Positions 36,918 through 46,210 of a DNA stretch of 52,918 nucleotides are shown piece after piece. The stretch covers positions 1-52,918 of the forward strand of contig QYPG01000038.1 in the NCBI GenBank assembly GCA_007279945.1, read 5' to 3'. A program made the position numbers and the translations under genes. The first letter of the stretch is position 1; every line of letters begins with the position of its first letter. Below the pieces are notes generated by a model. The model did no database searches. It had not been told where the DNA came from and saw nothing but the letters and a program-made list of their open reading frames with translations. Source of the DNA: Streptomycetaceae bacterium (GTDB lineage Bacteria > Actinomycetota > Actinomycetes > Nanopelagicales > Nanopelagicaceae).

Positions 36918-38033
36918 GTGAAAGCGACGCGACCTATACGGATTATTACATCACTCTCTATCGCTGTCGTCGTAATTTCAGCGATTTCATGGCTAGGGCT
37001 CGGCCAAGTCAGCGGAGCAATTAATCGAATTGATGTTTTTGGTTCATTATCAAAGCGACCTGATAAGCCAAATACTGCCCTGAACTATCTGCTTGTTGGC
37101 TCAGATACTCGGGCCGGGTTAACTAAAGAACAATCAAAACTTTTGCGTGTTGGTACAACCAAAAGTGCTGCAGGTGCACGCTCTGACACGATGCTACTAA
37201 TCCATATTAGTAAGGCTCGCGATAAAGCAACGATTATTTCTATTCCTCGTGATTCACTCGTCACAATTCCTGCTCACCAATCCACAATTCATAAAGATCG
37301 AACCGTTGCAGCTGCTCAAGGAAAAATTAATTCAGCTTATGCTTGGGGCGGCGCACCTTTACTTATTCAAACTGTTGAAGAAGCAACCGGCATTCGCATA
37401 GATCACTATGTTGAAATAGGTTTCGCCGGTTTTGCTGGAATGGTCGATGCTCTGGGTGGAATTCAGGTTTGTACAAAGAAAAATATTAATGATCCAAACA
37501 GTCACTTAATCCTAAGTGCAGGTATTCATACGCTCGATGGCATTGAAGCGCTCAAATATGTACGTACACGTGATTTCGATGGAATGGGCGATATTGGGCG
37601 TATGCAGCGTCAACAACAATTTATGAGTGCAGTTTTACGGAAAGTTACAAGTACCGGTGTTCTGCTTAATCCAATTAAATTATTAAATTTTTTCAATGCT
37701 GCGATTGCAACAGTTCAAACTGATACTCAGCTCAATCAAAGTGACTTAATCACTCTAGCAAAACAGTTGAAAAACCTTTCTGCCAGTAAAGTTCGAACTT
37801 TGACAATTCCACTGGGCAATTCAAACGCACGTGTGCCAGGACTTGGATCTGTTGTGATTTGGGATAAAGTTTTAGCTCCGGATCTTTTTGCGCGTTTGCG
37901 AGCGGATTTACCCTTAGTTAATGAAGCCACACCATCACCGTCGGCATCATCTACTGCATCGGCCACGCCAACTGTGATTGATAAGTTCAGGACTCGTACC
38001 GCCGATGAAAACCCATGTGGGGCGCTGAAGTAA
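36918..38033 (+). CDS. LytR-CpsA-Psr (LCP) family cell-wall polymer ligase
   Basis: A 371-residue protein starting at GTG. An N-terminal membrane anchor (about residues 9-27) is followed by the LCP catalytic domain: NYLLVGSDTR, ARSDTMLLIHI, ATIISIPRDSLV, GGIQVCTKKN and LKYVRTRDFDGMGDIGRMQR. Conserved Arg and Asp residues for pyrophosphate/lipid binding are present. LCP proteins transfer polymers from lipid carriers to peptidoglycan. The tail after about residue 335 is Ser/Thr/Pro-rich. Located next to ugd and the exporter, it likely anchors the polymer made here. Confidence 0.92.
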   Translation: MKATRPIRIITSLSIAVVVISAISWLGLGQVSGAINRIDVFGSLSKRPDKPNTALNYLLVGSDTRAGLTKEQSKLLRVGTTKSAAGARSDTMLLIHISKARDKATIISIPRDSLVTIPAHQSTIHKDRTVAAAQGKINSAYAWGGAPLLIQTVEEATGIRIDHYVEIGFAGFAGMVDALGGIQVCTKKNINDPNSHLILSAGIHTLDGIEALKYVRTRDFDGMGDIGRMQRQQQFMSAVLRKVTSTGVLLNPIKLLNFFNAAIATVQTDTQLNQSDLITLAKQLKNLSASKVRTLTIPLGNSNARVPGLGSVVIWDKVLAPDLFARLRADLPLVNEATPSPSASSTASATPTVIDKFRTRTADENPCGALK

Positions 38034-38036
38034 ACT
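38031..38036 (+). promoter_or_regulatory. -10 box (TAAACT) for leaderless ugd transcript, overlapping the LCP stop
   Basis: TAAACT, whose first three bases are the LCP stop codon TAA, is followed by 7 nt (GCCTCCT) and the ugd ATG. Confidence 0.4.
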
Positions 38037-38043
38037 GCCTCCT

Positions 38044-39354
38044 ATGGATTTAACTCTCTCGGTGATCGGCTGCGGCTATCTTGGCGTAACACATGCCGCA
38101 TGTATGTCTTCCCTGGGCTTCACGGTCATTGGTGTTGATACAGATCCTGACAAAGTAGCAATGCTCACAAGAGGTGAACTTCCTTTTTATGAACCGGGTT
38201 TAGATAGCTTATTAGCCCAAGAGGTGAAGGCTGGTCGACTCTCATTTACAACAGATTTTTCAGCCATAGCTAATACCGATGTGCACTTTGTGTGCGTAGG
38301 TACCCCACAAAGTAAAGATGGATTAGCAGCTGATCTTACTTACGTAAAAGCTGCAGTAGCAGCAATTGCACCATATTTAAAGGAAGGGGCATTAGTAGTC
38401 GGTAAGTCAACCGTTCCCGTTGGAACTGCACAGTCACTTCGAAGTGAACTTACACTAACTGCACCTCAAGCAGATTTGGCATGGAATCCAGAGTTTCTTC
38501 GAGAAGGGTTCGCAGTTGAAGATACTTTAAAACCTAACCGACTTGTTGTTGGTGTGGTAAATGATCGCGCAGAAGAGATTCTTAAGGAAGTCTACGAACC
38601 GATTATCGCTCTGGGCACTCCTTGGATTCGCGCAGATCTTCCGACTGCAGAACTTGTCAAAGTTGCAGCTAACTCATTTCTTGCAACAAAAATCTCTTTC
38701 ATTAATGCGATGGCTGAAGTGTGCGAAGCCGCCGGAGGCGATGTAACAGTTCTTGCGAAAGCAATCGGTTATGACCCACGCATTGGTAGTCGTTTTTTGC
38801 AGGCAGGAATTGGTTTCGGTGGCGGCTGCTTACCTAAAGATATCCGTGCATTTATGGCACGCGCTGAAGAGCTTGGCGCAATGCAAGCTCTTGAATTCCT
38901 ACGTGAGATCGATGCAATTAATCTGCGCGCACGTCAACGCGTAATCGATGTAGTTCGCAGTAAGCTTTCTGAAGATCTGACGCAATATAAAATTGCAATA
39001 CTTGGAGCAACTTTTAAACCAGATAGTGATGATGTTCGTGACTCCCCGGCGCTAGATATCTCTGCACAGTTGCAGGCGGCAGGAGCCAGCGTTGTAGTCC
39101 ATGATCCCAAAGGGATTGAGCCTGCCCGCAAGCGTTTTCCAAACCTGCAGTACTCGTCCAACGTTCTAGAATGCGTGAAAGACGCCGATTTGATTCTGCA
39201 CTTAACTGAGTGGCGCGAATACCGTGAACTAAACCCATCAGTTGTAGGCACTCTGGTTAAAAGTAAAATTATTATTGATGGGCGCAATGTTTTGGATCGT
39301 GATTTATGGCGCAACGCTGGTTGGAGATTTCACGCATTAGGGCGCTCCGATTAA
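38044..39354 (+). CDS. ugd: UDP-glucose 6-dehydrogenase
   Basis: A 436-residue NAD-dependent dehydrogenase oxidising UDP-glucose to UDP-glucuronate. The Rossmann motif is SVIGCGYLGVTHAACMSSLG. Other motifs are NPEFLREGFAVED, KVAANSFLATKISFINAMAE and the catalytic cysteine in GFGGGCLPKD (about residue 260). C-terminal UDP-binding region: ILGATFKPDSDDVRDSPAL. It would supply acidic sugar for the polymer exported by the ABC system. GDP-mannose dehydrogenase is a less likely alternative. Confidence 0.92.
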   Translation: MDLTLSVIGCGYLGVTHAACMSSLGFTVIGVDTDPDKVAMLTRGELPFYEPGLDSLLAQEVKAGRLSFTTDFSAIANTDVHFVCVGTPQSKDGLAADLTYVKAAVAAIAPYLKEGALVVGKSTVPVGTAQSLRSELTLTAPQADLAWNPEFLREGFAVEDTLKPNRLVVGVVNDRAEEILKEVYEPIIALGTPWIRADLPTAELVKVAANSFLATKISFINAMAEVCEAAGGDVTVLAKAIGYDPRIGSRFLQAGIGFGGGCLPKDIRAFMARAEELGAMQALEFLREIDAINLRARQRVIDVVRSKLSEDLTQYKIAILGATFKPDSDDVRDSPALDISAQLQAAGASVVVHDPKGIEPARKRFPNLQYSSNVLECVKDADLILHLTEWREYRELNPSVVGTLVKSKIIIDGRNVLDRDLWRNAGWRFHALGRSD

Positions 39355-39748
39355 CGAACAAGAGATTATTGATGCAGTTCTGGGAATGAAAACCTGGGCT
39401 GTAGTCGGTCTTGGAAATAATCCAGAACGTGCAGCGTTCGGAGTAGCTAAGTTATTGCAAGATAAAGGCCATGAAATAATTCCGGTTTATCCCAGAGCAG
39501 AAGTTGTGCATGGACAGATTGGCTATAAAAATCTGGGAGATATTCCCACACCTGTCGATGTTGTAGATTGTTTTGTAAACTCATCCCTTGTAGGAAAAGT
39601 AGTTGACCAAGCAATTGCTATTGGAGCTAAAGCGGTATGGCTACAGTTAGATGTGATCGATGAAAATGCAATTGCGCGAGCACATGACGCTGGTTTACTC
39701 ACTGTTATGGATCGTTGCCCTGCAATTGAATATAAAAATAGGAGCTAG
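39350..39748 (+). CDS. CoA-binding domain protein (YccU type), probable AUU start
   Basis: The Rossmann-type CoA-binding core is [20 protein letters not shown], with [20 protein letters not shown] and the diagnostic MDRCPAIEY end. The first ATG (39386) would give 120 residues and start too late, cutting off the N-terminal helix that relatives have. The in-frame codons before it encode [12 protein letters not shown], which lines up in length and character with the start of E. coli YccU (as I recall it, with the initiating Met falling at the ATT, 39350-39352). An in-frame stop lies at 39338-39340, so ATT is the plausible start, giving 132 residues and overlapping the ugd stop. AGGG lies about 7 nt upstream. 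Stop codon interlocks with purE. Confidence 0.8.
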   Translation: MNEQEIIDAVLGMKTWAVVGLGNNPERAAFGVAKLLQDKGHEIIPVYPRAEVVHGQIGYKNLGDIPTPVDVVDCFVNSSLVGKVVDQAIAIGAKAVWLQLDVIDENAIARAHDAGLLTVMDRCPAIEYKNRS

Positions 39749-40251
39749 AAGCCCGTCTTTTGATTTCTGCGGGACGCTAAATTTGCACCCTTTGCTTTTG
39801 CAACTGAATTCATCTCTTTCAAAGCATCACTAACTTTTCCGCTTATCTTTGAATCAGATACACCTAATATACGGGCGGCAAGCAACGCAGCATTTTTAGC
39901 ATTACCAACACCTACAGTTGCAACTGGAATTCCTGCTGGCATTTGCACAATTGATAACAACGAATCCATGCCATCAAGATTCTTGAGTGCGATAGGTACA
40001 CCAATGACTGGAAGTGTGGTGAGTGATGCCACCATTCCTGGCAAGTGTGCTGCGCCCCCAGCTCCAGCAATAATTACTTTGTAACCCTTTGATTGTGCAG
40101 TTTGTGCAAACTCCACCATTTCAAGGGGCATGCGATGGGCTGAAACAACATCTGTATCAAAAGAAATTCCTAATTCATCCAAAACCTTGGCGGCATCTTC
40201 CATGATGGGCCAATCTGAATCTGACCCCATGATGATTGCAACATCACTCAT
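39745..40251 (-). CDS. purE: 5-(carboxyamino)imidazole ribonucleotide mutase (PurE)
   Basis: A 168-residue class I PurE. It opens with [14 protein letters not shown], followed by [30 protein letters not shown] and [30 protein letters not shown]. It converts N5-CAIR to CAIR in purine synthesis, taking the product of PurK. Its start overlaps the purK stop by 8 bp. Residues after about 155 ([13 protein letters not shown]) form a short basic tail. Confidence 0.95.
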   Translation of the reverse strand: MSDVAIIMGSDSDWPIMEDAAKVLDELGISFDTDVVSAHRMPLEMVEFAQTAQSKGYKVIIAGAGGAAHLPGMVASLTTLPVIGVPIALKNLDGMDSLLSIVQMPAGIPVATVGVGNAKNAALLAARILGVSDSKISGKVSDALKEMNSVAKAKGANLASRRNQKTGF

Positions 40252-41356
40252 TGACTTCTCCGCTCATGTAATCAAGGGCATGTTGAACTTCTTGGGTTAA
40301 TTCTACGATGTCATCGCCTAGCAAATTTACGTGGCCAATTTTGCGACCTTTCAGCGCCTCTTTCTTGTAGTGGTGAAACTTGAGGCGGGGATTACGAGCC
40401 ATTAAATGTAGATATGGCCGATACATGTCGGATTTATCCTGCCCCAATATATTTCCCATCACGGCGTGTGGGGCGCTCATTGATGGATCACCCAATGGAA
40501 GATCTAAGACTGCCCGTAAATGTTGTTCAAATTGACTCGTCTTCGAACCTTCAATTGTCCAGTGACCTGAGTTATGAGGTCGCATTGCGAGTTCATTAAC
40601 AAAGAGTTGTGAACCTTTAACAAAAAGCTCTACTGCCATTACACCAACAACACCTATTTCTTGCGCAATATCTATCGCCAACCTCTGAGCTATTTCACTT
40701 AACTCTGCCGATAGCGCTGGAGCTGGAGTGATAGTCATCGTGCAGATACCATCTTTTTGAATTGTCTGCGTTGGAGCCCATGTTGTGGCTTGTCCATGTG
40801 GTGAGCGTGCAACCATTACGGCGATCTCATAATCGAATTCAACTAAATCTTCGATTAACACACGTCCTAATTGCGCGATAATTTCCTTTAGCTCGTGTTC
40901 AGAGTTAACTTTCCATACTCCACGGCCGTCATATCCCCCAGAAATCGCCTTCGCTATTAGTGGATACTCTGTAATGCCGTCGGCACTTGTGACAACTTGT
41001 GATTTCGGTGCTAAAAAATTAGCTAATCTATTTCGCATCTCGGATTTATCTTGCGAGTAAATAAAAGCTTGAGAACTCGGCCTAACAACTATTCCTTCAG
41101 CTTCTAGGGCTTTGATAATACTTAAAGGTACCAGTTCATGTTCAAAAGTTACGACATCACATTTCTTTGCAAAGTTTAAAACAGTTTCAAGATCTCTAAA
41201 ATCTCCGACTACGTGTTTAGTAATTTGAGCCGCTGAGTCATCTGAACTATTTGCTAGCAATAAAAGGTTGATTCCTAACGCTTCAGCTGGCGCAATACTC
41301 ATTCGCGCTAATTGGCCAGCACCAATTATTCCTACTGTTGGAAAGGAATCGCTCAC
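40244..41356 (-). CDS. purK: 5-(carboxyamino)imidazole ribonucleotide synthase (PurK)
   Basis: A 370-residue ATP-grasp enzyme that carboxylates AIR to N5-CAIR. Motifs: [12 protein letters not shown] at the start, [49 protein letters not shown] and [18 protein letters not shown] set the start at GTG 41354-41356, since the Rossmann motif begins seven residues later and a TACGAT box lies 6 nt before it; longer frames overlap birA. The promoter is therefore inside the end of birA. Confidence 0.93.
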   Translation of the reverse strand: MSDSFPTVGIIGAGQLARMSIAPAEALGINLLLLANSSDDSAAQITKHVVGDFRDLETVLNFAKKCDVVTFEHELVPLSIIKALEAEGIVVRPSSQAFIYSQDKSEMRNRLANFLAPKSQVVTSADGITEYPLIAKAISGGYDGRGVWKVNSEHELKEIIAQLGRVLIEDLVEFDYEIAVMVARSPHGQATTWAPTQTIQKDGICTMTITPAPALSAELSEIAQRLAIDIAQEIGVVGVMAVELFVKGSQLFVNELAMRPHNSGHWTIEGSKTSQFEQHLRAVLDLPLGDPSMSAPHAVMGNILGQDKSDMYRPYLHLMARNPRLKFHHYKKEALKGRKIGHVNLLGDDIVELTQEVQHALDYMSGEVNE

Positions 41357-41360
41357 TGGG

Positions 41361-42119
41361 TTATCGTAGATGAATAATGTCTGCGGCAAGAACATGAACT
41401 CCATCGGCCAAGACCAACTCGCCGCTGGCAGATACAGATACGGCAGTGCCACCTTCGACTCTCCCATCGGGATAATGCACTTCTACACTTTGCCCGAGCG
41501 TTGCGCTCATACCCTGATAAACAGGCCAGATTTCATCACTTCCTTGATCCCATTTACTAAAGTTATTTTCGAAAGTTGCAAGTAGATTGGCAAGGAGTTC
41601 ATTCCGCGAAATATTAAGAACGCCCTCAATTGCAAGTGAAGTTGCTTGAGGTACTGGTATTTCACTTACTTGCATCCCGACATTTATTCCAATGCCAATA
41701 ACTATTCCATCATTAACTACTTGCGCAATTAAACCCGAAATCTTTTTTTCATTTATCAAAATATCATTTGGCCATTTAACGCGCGCTTTAACTCCGGATA
41801 AAGATTGTGCAACGCTGACACCTGCCATTAATGGAATCCATCCCCAATCACTTCTAGCTCGAGACGGTTTAATATAAAAAGAAAACAACAAAGCAGAGCC
41901 AGGCGGAGCTTCAAAACTGCGAGTAAGCCGACCGCGACCGGAACTTTGATAATCTGCAACTATTACATCACCGGCTTGGGCACGACCTTGCGTAACTAAT
42001 TCAATAAGATCGCTTTGTGTTGAAGCCGTGAGTTCGACCACGCTTACTCGCCAGTACTGCGTCAAATTGGCATTGATGGCTTGACTATCTAGCGGCGCTC
42101 TTAGCATTTCTATGTCCAC
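41361..42119 (-). CDS. birA: biotin-[acetyl-CoA-carboxylase] ligase (BirA, no repressor domain)
   Basis: A 252-residue biotin protein ligase without an N-terminal helix-turn-helix, so it only modifies proteins. Motifs: VVELTASTQSDLIELV, QSSGRGRLTRSFEAPPGSAL (biotinyl-AMP loop), VKWPNDILINEKKISGLIAQ, GIGINVG. It would attach biotin to the carrier domain encoded at 44492-46210. The start is GTG 42117-42119, supported by a TACGGT box 7 nt upstream; the longer ORF to 42329 lies over the pccB gene. It is divergent from pccB by 18 bp. Confidence 0.92.
   Translation of the reverse strand: MDIEMLRAPLDSQAINANLTQYWRVSVVELTASTQSDLIELVTQGRAQAGDVIVADYQSSGRGRLTRSFEAPPGSALLFSFYIKPSRARSDWGWIPLMAGVSVAQSLSGVKARVKWPNDILINEKKISGLIAQVVNDGIVIGIGINVGMQVSEIPVPQATSLAIEGVLNISRNELLANLLATFENNFSKWDQGSDEIWPVYQGMSATLGQSVEVHYPDGRVEGGTAVSVSASGELVLADGVHVLAADIIHLR
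41363..41368 (-). promoter_or_regulatory. -10 box (TACGAT) for leaderless purK-purE transcript, inside birA
   Basis: TACGAT, 6 nt (AACCCA), then the purK GTG. It covers the last codons and stop of birA. Confidence 0.4.
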
Positions 42120-42125
42120 GCCTAG

Positions 42126-42132
42126 TACCGTA
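42126..42132. promoter_or_regulatory. symmetric bidirectional -10 element, birA / pccB
   Basis: The heptamer TACCGTA reads as TACCGT on the plus strand (6 nt before the pccB ATG) and TACGGT on the minus strand (7 nt before the birA GTG). The whole gap between the two start codons is 18 bp. Confidence 0.55.
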
Positions 42133-42137
42133 GGGGT

Positions 42138-43709
42138 ATGAGCCGTGATCTGCATACAACTGCCGGAAAAATCGAAGATCTGCGCGCCCGTGTTGAAGAG
42201 GCAGTCCATGCCGGTTCGGCCCGCGCCGTTGAGAAGCAACATGCTAAAGGTAAGCACACCGCCCGAGAGCGCATAGAAATGCTCGTCGATGAAGAATCTT
42301 TCACTGAGATAGATGAGTTTGCCAGACACCGATCAACTCAGTTCGGTATGGAAAAAAATCGTCCCTATGGAGATGGTGTAGTTATCGGAACTGCCACTGT
42401 TGACGGCCGACCTATCGCTTTGTACTCACAGGATTTCACGATTATGGGTGGCTCCCTCGGTGAAGTTCATGCTGAAAAAATTGTAAAGATTGCCGAGTTC
42501 GCACTTAAGAGTGGAATTCCACTGATCGGCATTAATGATTCTGGTGGCGCACGGATTCAAGAAGGTGTGGCCTCGTTATCTGGTTACGGAAAAATTTTTC
42601 GCCTTAATACCCGTTCTTCTGGTGTGATTCCCCAGATCTCATTGATTCTCGGTCCATGCGCTGGTGGCTCGGCTTACTCACCTGCGCTGACCGATTTTAC
42701 GGTTATGGTCAATGAAACATCACACATGTTTATTACCGGTCCTGATGTTATTAAAACAGTAACGGGTGAAGAAGTTGGGATGGAAGAGCTCGGTGGTGCG
42801 CGCACTCACAATACTCGAACTGGAAACTCTCACTACTTAGCTGAAAGTGAAGCCGATGCGATTGATTACGTAAAAGCGCTACTTTCATACTTGCCATCAA
42901 ATAATATGGATAGCTCGCCTCATCTTCCACCCACTGAGTCCTTAGAAAAAAAGGCAAGTGACTTAGCTCTAGATTCACTGATCCCAGACTCCCCCAACCA
43001 GCCATATGATATGAAAGTATTGATTCAAGCACTGGTCGATGAAGGTGAATTTCTTGAAGTGCATGCGCTATACGCCCCAAATATTGTCGTTGGCTTTGCA
43101 CGCATCGAAGGTGAATCAATTGGAATTATCGCTAACCAGCCTTCGCAACTTGCGGGTACTTTAGATATTAATTCAAGTGAAAAAGCCGCACGTTTCTTGC
43201 GTTTTTGCGATGCTTTTAATATTCCAATTTTAACTTTGGTAGATGTACCTGGCTTCTTGCCTGGTACCGAGCAAGAATGGGATGGAATCATTCGCCGCGG
43301 CGCAAAGCTGCTGTATGCCTATGCAGAAGCATCTGTGCCACTAGTTACTTTGATAACACGAAAAGCATATGGAGGAGCATTTATCGTGATGGGTTCAAAG
43401 TATCTTGGAAGCGATATTAACTTTGCATGGCCCAGCGCTGAGATTGCAGTCATGGGTGCCCAAGGTGCAGTCAATATTCTCTACCGTAAAGAGTTAAGTG
43501 CGGCTAAAGATCCTGTTGGCAAAAGAGCTGAACTTGTCAATGAGTACAACGAGTCGCTGGCTAATCCATATCTTGCCGCTGAACGGGGAACAATTGACAC
43601 GGTAATTGAGCCAAATCAATCTCGCGCATACATTACAAAAGCCTTTAGAACTTTGCGGACCAAGCGAGATACTTTGCCTGCTCGCAAACATGGAAATATT
43701 CCGTTGTAA
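42138..43709 (+). CDS. accD5: acyl-CoA (propionyl-/acetyl-CoA) carboxylase beta subunit
   Basis: A 523-residue carboxyltransferase. The N-terminal half has [52 protein letters not shown] and [13 protein letters not shown]. The C-terminal half has [40 protein letters not shown] and [19 protein letters not shown]. It transfers carboxyl from biotin to acyl-CoA, giving methylmalonyl- or malonyl-CoA. Upstream of accE, maf and accA, as in the AccD5-AccE5-Maf-AccA3 locus of mycobacteria. The acyl specificity is inferred, not read. Confidence 0.94.
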   Translation: MSRDLHTTAGKIEDLRARVEEAVHAGSARAVEKQHAKGKHTARERIEMLVDEESFTEIDEFARHRSTQFGMEKNRPYGDGVVIGTATVDGRPIALYSQDFTIMGGSLGEVHAEKIVKIAEFALKSGIPLIGINDSGGARIQEGVASLSGYGKIFRLNTRSSGVIPQISLILGPCAGGSAYSPALTDFTVMVNETSHMFITGPDVIKTVTGEEVGMEELGGARTHNTRTGNSHYLAESEADAIDYVKALLSYLPSNNMDSSPHLPPTESLEKKASDLALDSLIPDSPNQPYDMKVLIQALVDEGEFLEVHALYAPNIVVGFARIEGESIGIIANQPSQLAGTLDINSSEKAARFLRFCDAFNIPILTLVDVPGFLPGTEQEWDGIIRRGAKLLYAYAEASVPLVTLITRKAYGGAFIVMGSKYLGSDINFAWPSAEIAVMGAQGAVNILYRKELSAAKDPVGKRAELVNEYNESLANPYLAAERGTIDTVIEPNQSRAYITKAFRTLRTKRDTLPARKHGNIPL

Positions 43710-43885
43710 TGAACTATCAAATCGTCAGCGGCACGCCAACAGCCGATGAACTAGCAGCAATCGAGGTTGCGATGTCATTGCACAAACGGAAAGTGCTGGA
43801 ACCAACTATAAGTAAGGCTGGATTTGGGCGGCCACAGCTTAGAAAGCCAATGAACATCCACTTCCGCTTTGGACGCACGAAGTAA
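43709..43885 (+). CDS. accE5: acyl-CoA carboxylase epsilon subunit
   Basis: A 58-residue protein translated by hand. It begins [20 protein letters not shown] and ends with IHFRFGRTK. The IVxGxPTxxELAAI pattern followed by a basic, tryptophan-poor tail is the signature of the small actinobacterial epsilon subunit that binds and stimulates the beta subunit. Its ATG overlaps the accD5 stop (TAATG). It is at the short end of the family. Confidence 0.9.
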   Translation: MNYQIVSGTPTADELAAIEVAMSLHKRKVLEPTISKAGFGRPQLRKPMNIHFRFGRTK

Positions 43886-43892
43886 TTTATTA

Positions 43893-44495
43893 ATGCCAAG
43901 AATTATCCTTGCTTCTGCATCGTCATCGCGTCGCCGATTACTTGAGTCTGCGGGCTTGTCTATTTCAGTAATGGTGAGCCATGTCGATGAAGAGACGGAT
44001 TTTTTTAATGCACTTTCGCCAGCAGATATGGTCATTGCGCTGGCAATCACTAAAGCTCATACAGTTCGTGAGCAAATAGATTTTCCAGCCATAATAATTG
44101 GGTGTGACTCGACATTTGAATTTGAGGGCCAATCACTTGGAAAGCCCGGAACTCCAGAGATTGCAGCAGAAAGGGCTAAACGCGTGCAAGGAAACTCTGG
44201 GTTGCTACATACAGGCCACTGTGTAATAGATACTGCAAAAGATCGCGAGATTTCAAGTATTGTCACCACAAAAGTTAGTTTTGATCTGATGAGCGATGAT
44301 GAAATCAATGATTATGTAGCTAGCGGTGAACCCCTTCATGTTGCAGGCGGTTTCACTCTCGATGGTTATAGCTCACCATTTATCCCAAACATTGAAGGTG
44401 ACTATACAAATGTTGTGGGCATTTCAATGCCATTTATTCGTAAAGCTCTGGCACAACTTGGTTATTCGTGGCCAGAGGTAAAGGTGATGCAATGA
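43893..44495 (+). CDS. maf: Maf-like nucleotide pyrophosphatase
   Basis: A 200-residue Maf/HAM1-like house-cleaning enzyme that hydrolyses modified or non-canonical NTPs. The start [20 protein letters not shown] is typical; [20 protein letters not shown] and the C-terminal [26 protein letters not shown] (split here) also match. Start ATG 43893 is 7 nt after the accE stop; a TTG eight codons upstream is an alternative. The position between accE and accA is conserved in mycobacteria. Confidence 0.9.
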   Translation: MPRIILASASSSRRRLLESAGLSISVMVSHVDEETDFFNALSPADMVIALAITKAHTVREQIDFPAIIIGCDSTFEFEGQSLGKPGTPEIAAERAKRVQGNSGLLHTGHCVIDTAKDREISSIVTTKVSFDLMSDDEINDYVASGEPLHVAGGFTLDGYSSPFIPNIEGDYTNVVGISMPFIRKALAQLGYSWPEVKVMQ

Positions 44496-46210
44496 AGCGC
44501 GTACTCATAGCTAATCGAGGCGAAATCGCCGTACGAGTTATGCGTGCGTGTAAAGATCATGGCTTGGAATCTGTTGCGGTTTATTCAGACGAAGACCGCG
44601 ATGCTATTCATACCAAGATGGCGGATTCTGCCTTCTCGCTGCATGGCACTACAGCCACGCAAACATATTTGAATATTGAGAAATTGATTTCAGCAGCACT
44701 TCAAGCTGGAGCAGATGCGGTTCATCCTGGGTATGGTTTCTTATCTGAAAATGCTAACTTCGCTCAAGCGGTCATCGACGCTGGTTTAACGTGGATTGGC
44801 CCCCCACCAGCTGCAATCCGTGCATTGGGAGATAAAGTTTCAGCTAGAAAAATCGCCTCTAAGGCAGGTGCGCCTCTGGTTGCTGGAACTAAAGATCCAG
44901 TTGCCGGTCATGCCGAAGTCACTGCCTTTGCTAAAGAGCATGGCCTACCAGTTGCGATTAAGGCCGCACATGGTGGTGGTGGGCGTGGGTTAAAAGTTGC
45001 GCGGACAATGGAAGAGATCCCCGAACTCTTTGACTCTGCAGTGCGCGAAGCGATTTCAGGCTTTGGTCGCGGTGAGTGTTTTGTCGAGCGCTACTTAGAC
45101 AAACCCCGACATGTTGAAACTCAAGTACTTGTCGATATGCATGGACACGCAGTTGTAGTAAGTACTCGTGACTGTTCCTTGCAGCGCCGCCACCAAAAAT
45201 TAGTTGAAGAAGCTCCAGCGCCATTTTTAACTGATGCTCAAAATGAAGAGCTCTATCGTTCGAGTAAAGCGATAATGAAAGAGGCTGGCTATATCGGCGC
45301 CGGAACTTGTGAATTTCTTGTGGGGGCAGATGGAACTATCTCATTCCTAGAAGTTAACACTCGTTTGCAAGTAGAACACCCAGTGAGTGAAGAAGTAACT
45401 GGAATAGATCTAGTTCGCGAACAGTTTCGTATCGCAATGGGTGAAGCCCTCGGTTTTGATGATCCAGTTATTCGTGGCCATTCAATTGAGTTTCGAATTA
45501 ATGGCGAAGATCCAGGTAGGTCTTTTCTTCCCGCACCGGGACGTATAACCGAATGGCTTATTCCAACAGGTCCTGGAGTTCGCGTAGATGCTGGCTTTAA
45601 AAATGGTGACGTCATTGGTGGCAACTTTGATTCGCTTCTTGCAAAGTTAATTATTACTGGGGCAACTCGCGAACAGGCTATTGAACGTGCACGGCGCGCA
45701 TTGGCGGAGTTCACAGTTGGTGGCCTTGCAACTGCCCTACCTTTTCACCGCGCAATTGTTGAAGATCCTGCTTACACGCAGAATTTTAAAGTTTATACAA
45801 GCTACATTGAAAATGAATTCGTGAATGAAATACCGGCCTTTATGGCTGCTGCGGAACAATTGCAATCACATTTGCCAGCAGAACATTTAATTACCGAAGT
45901 CAACGGCAAGCGTTTTGAGATTTTGGTACATGCGCTAAAACCAGTGGTTAAGCGCCATCGCGCCAAAGCAGGAATGACAGGCGCCTCTAACTCTGCTGGT
46001 TTAACAAGCCCAATGCAAGGAACCGTAGTAAAGATTGCAGTTGAAGAAGGTGCACAGGTTGAAGTTGGAGATCTAGTTATTGTTCTTGAAGCGATGAAAA
46101 TGGAGCAGCCATTAATGGCTCATAAGTCAGGAATCGTCACTAATCTCACTGCAGTCATTGGAACCACAGTTTCAAGTGGAACCAAACTGTGTGACATTAT
46201 TGACGCATGA
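44492..46210 (+). CDS. accA3: acyl-CoA carboxylase alpha subunit (biotin carboxylase + BCCP)
   Basis: A 572-residue fusion. The biotin carboxylase part (about 1-445) has [70 protein letters not shown] and [18 protein letters not shown]. The biotin carrier domain covers the last 75 residues, with the acceptor lysine in [11 protein letters not shown]. The ATG overlaps the maf stop (ATGA), with AAAGGTG before it. With AccD5 and AccE it forms the complete enzyme, and BirA across the divergent promoter would load the biotin. Confidence 0.96.
   Translation: MKRVLIANRGEIAVRVMRACKDHGLESVAVYSDEDRDAIHTKMADSAFSLHGTTATQTYLNIEKLISAALQAGADAVHPGYGFLSENANFAQAVIDAGLTWIGPPPAAIRALGDKVSARKIASKAGAPLVAGTKDPVAGHAEVTAFAKEHGLPVAIKAAHGGGGRGLKVARTMEEIPELFDSAVREAISGFGRGECFVERYLDKPRHVETQVLVDMHGHAVVVSTRDCSLQRRHQKLVEEAPAPFLTDAQNEELYRSSKAIMKEAGYIGAGTCEFLVGADGTISFLEVNTRLQVEHPVSEEVTGIDLVREQFRIAMGEALGFDDPVIRGHSIEFRINGEDPGRSFLPAPGRITEWLIPTGPGVRVDAGFKNGDVIGGNFDSLLAKLIITGATREQAIERARRALAEFTVGGLATALPFHRAIVEDPAYTQNFKVYTSYIENEFVNEIPAFMAAAEQLQSHLPAEHLITEVNGKRFEILVHALKPVVKRHRAKAGMTGASNSAGLTSPMQGTVVKIAVEEGAQVEVGDLVIVLEAMKMEQPLMAHKSGIVTNLTAVIGTTVSSGTKLCDIIDA

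Noticed and set aside
42751-43119. 122-residue minus-strand ORF inside accD5
   Set aside because: Lies on the opposite strand of conserved carboxyltransferase sequence; no motif and no start signal.
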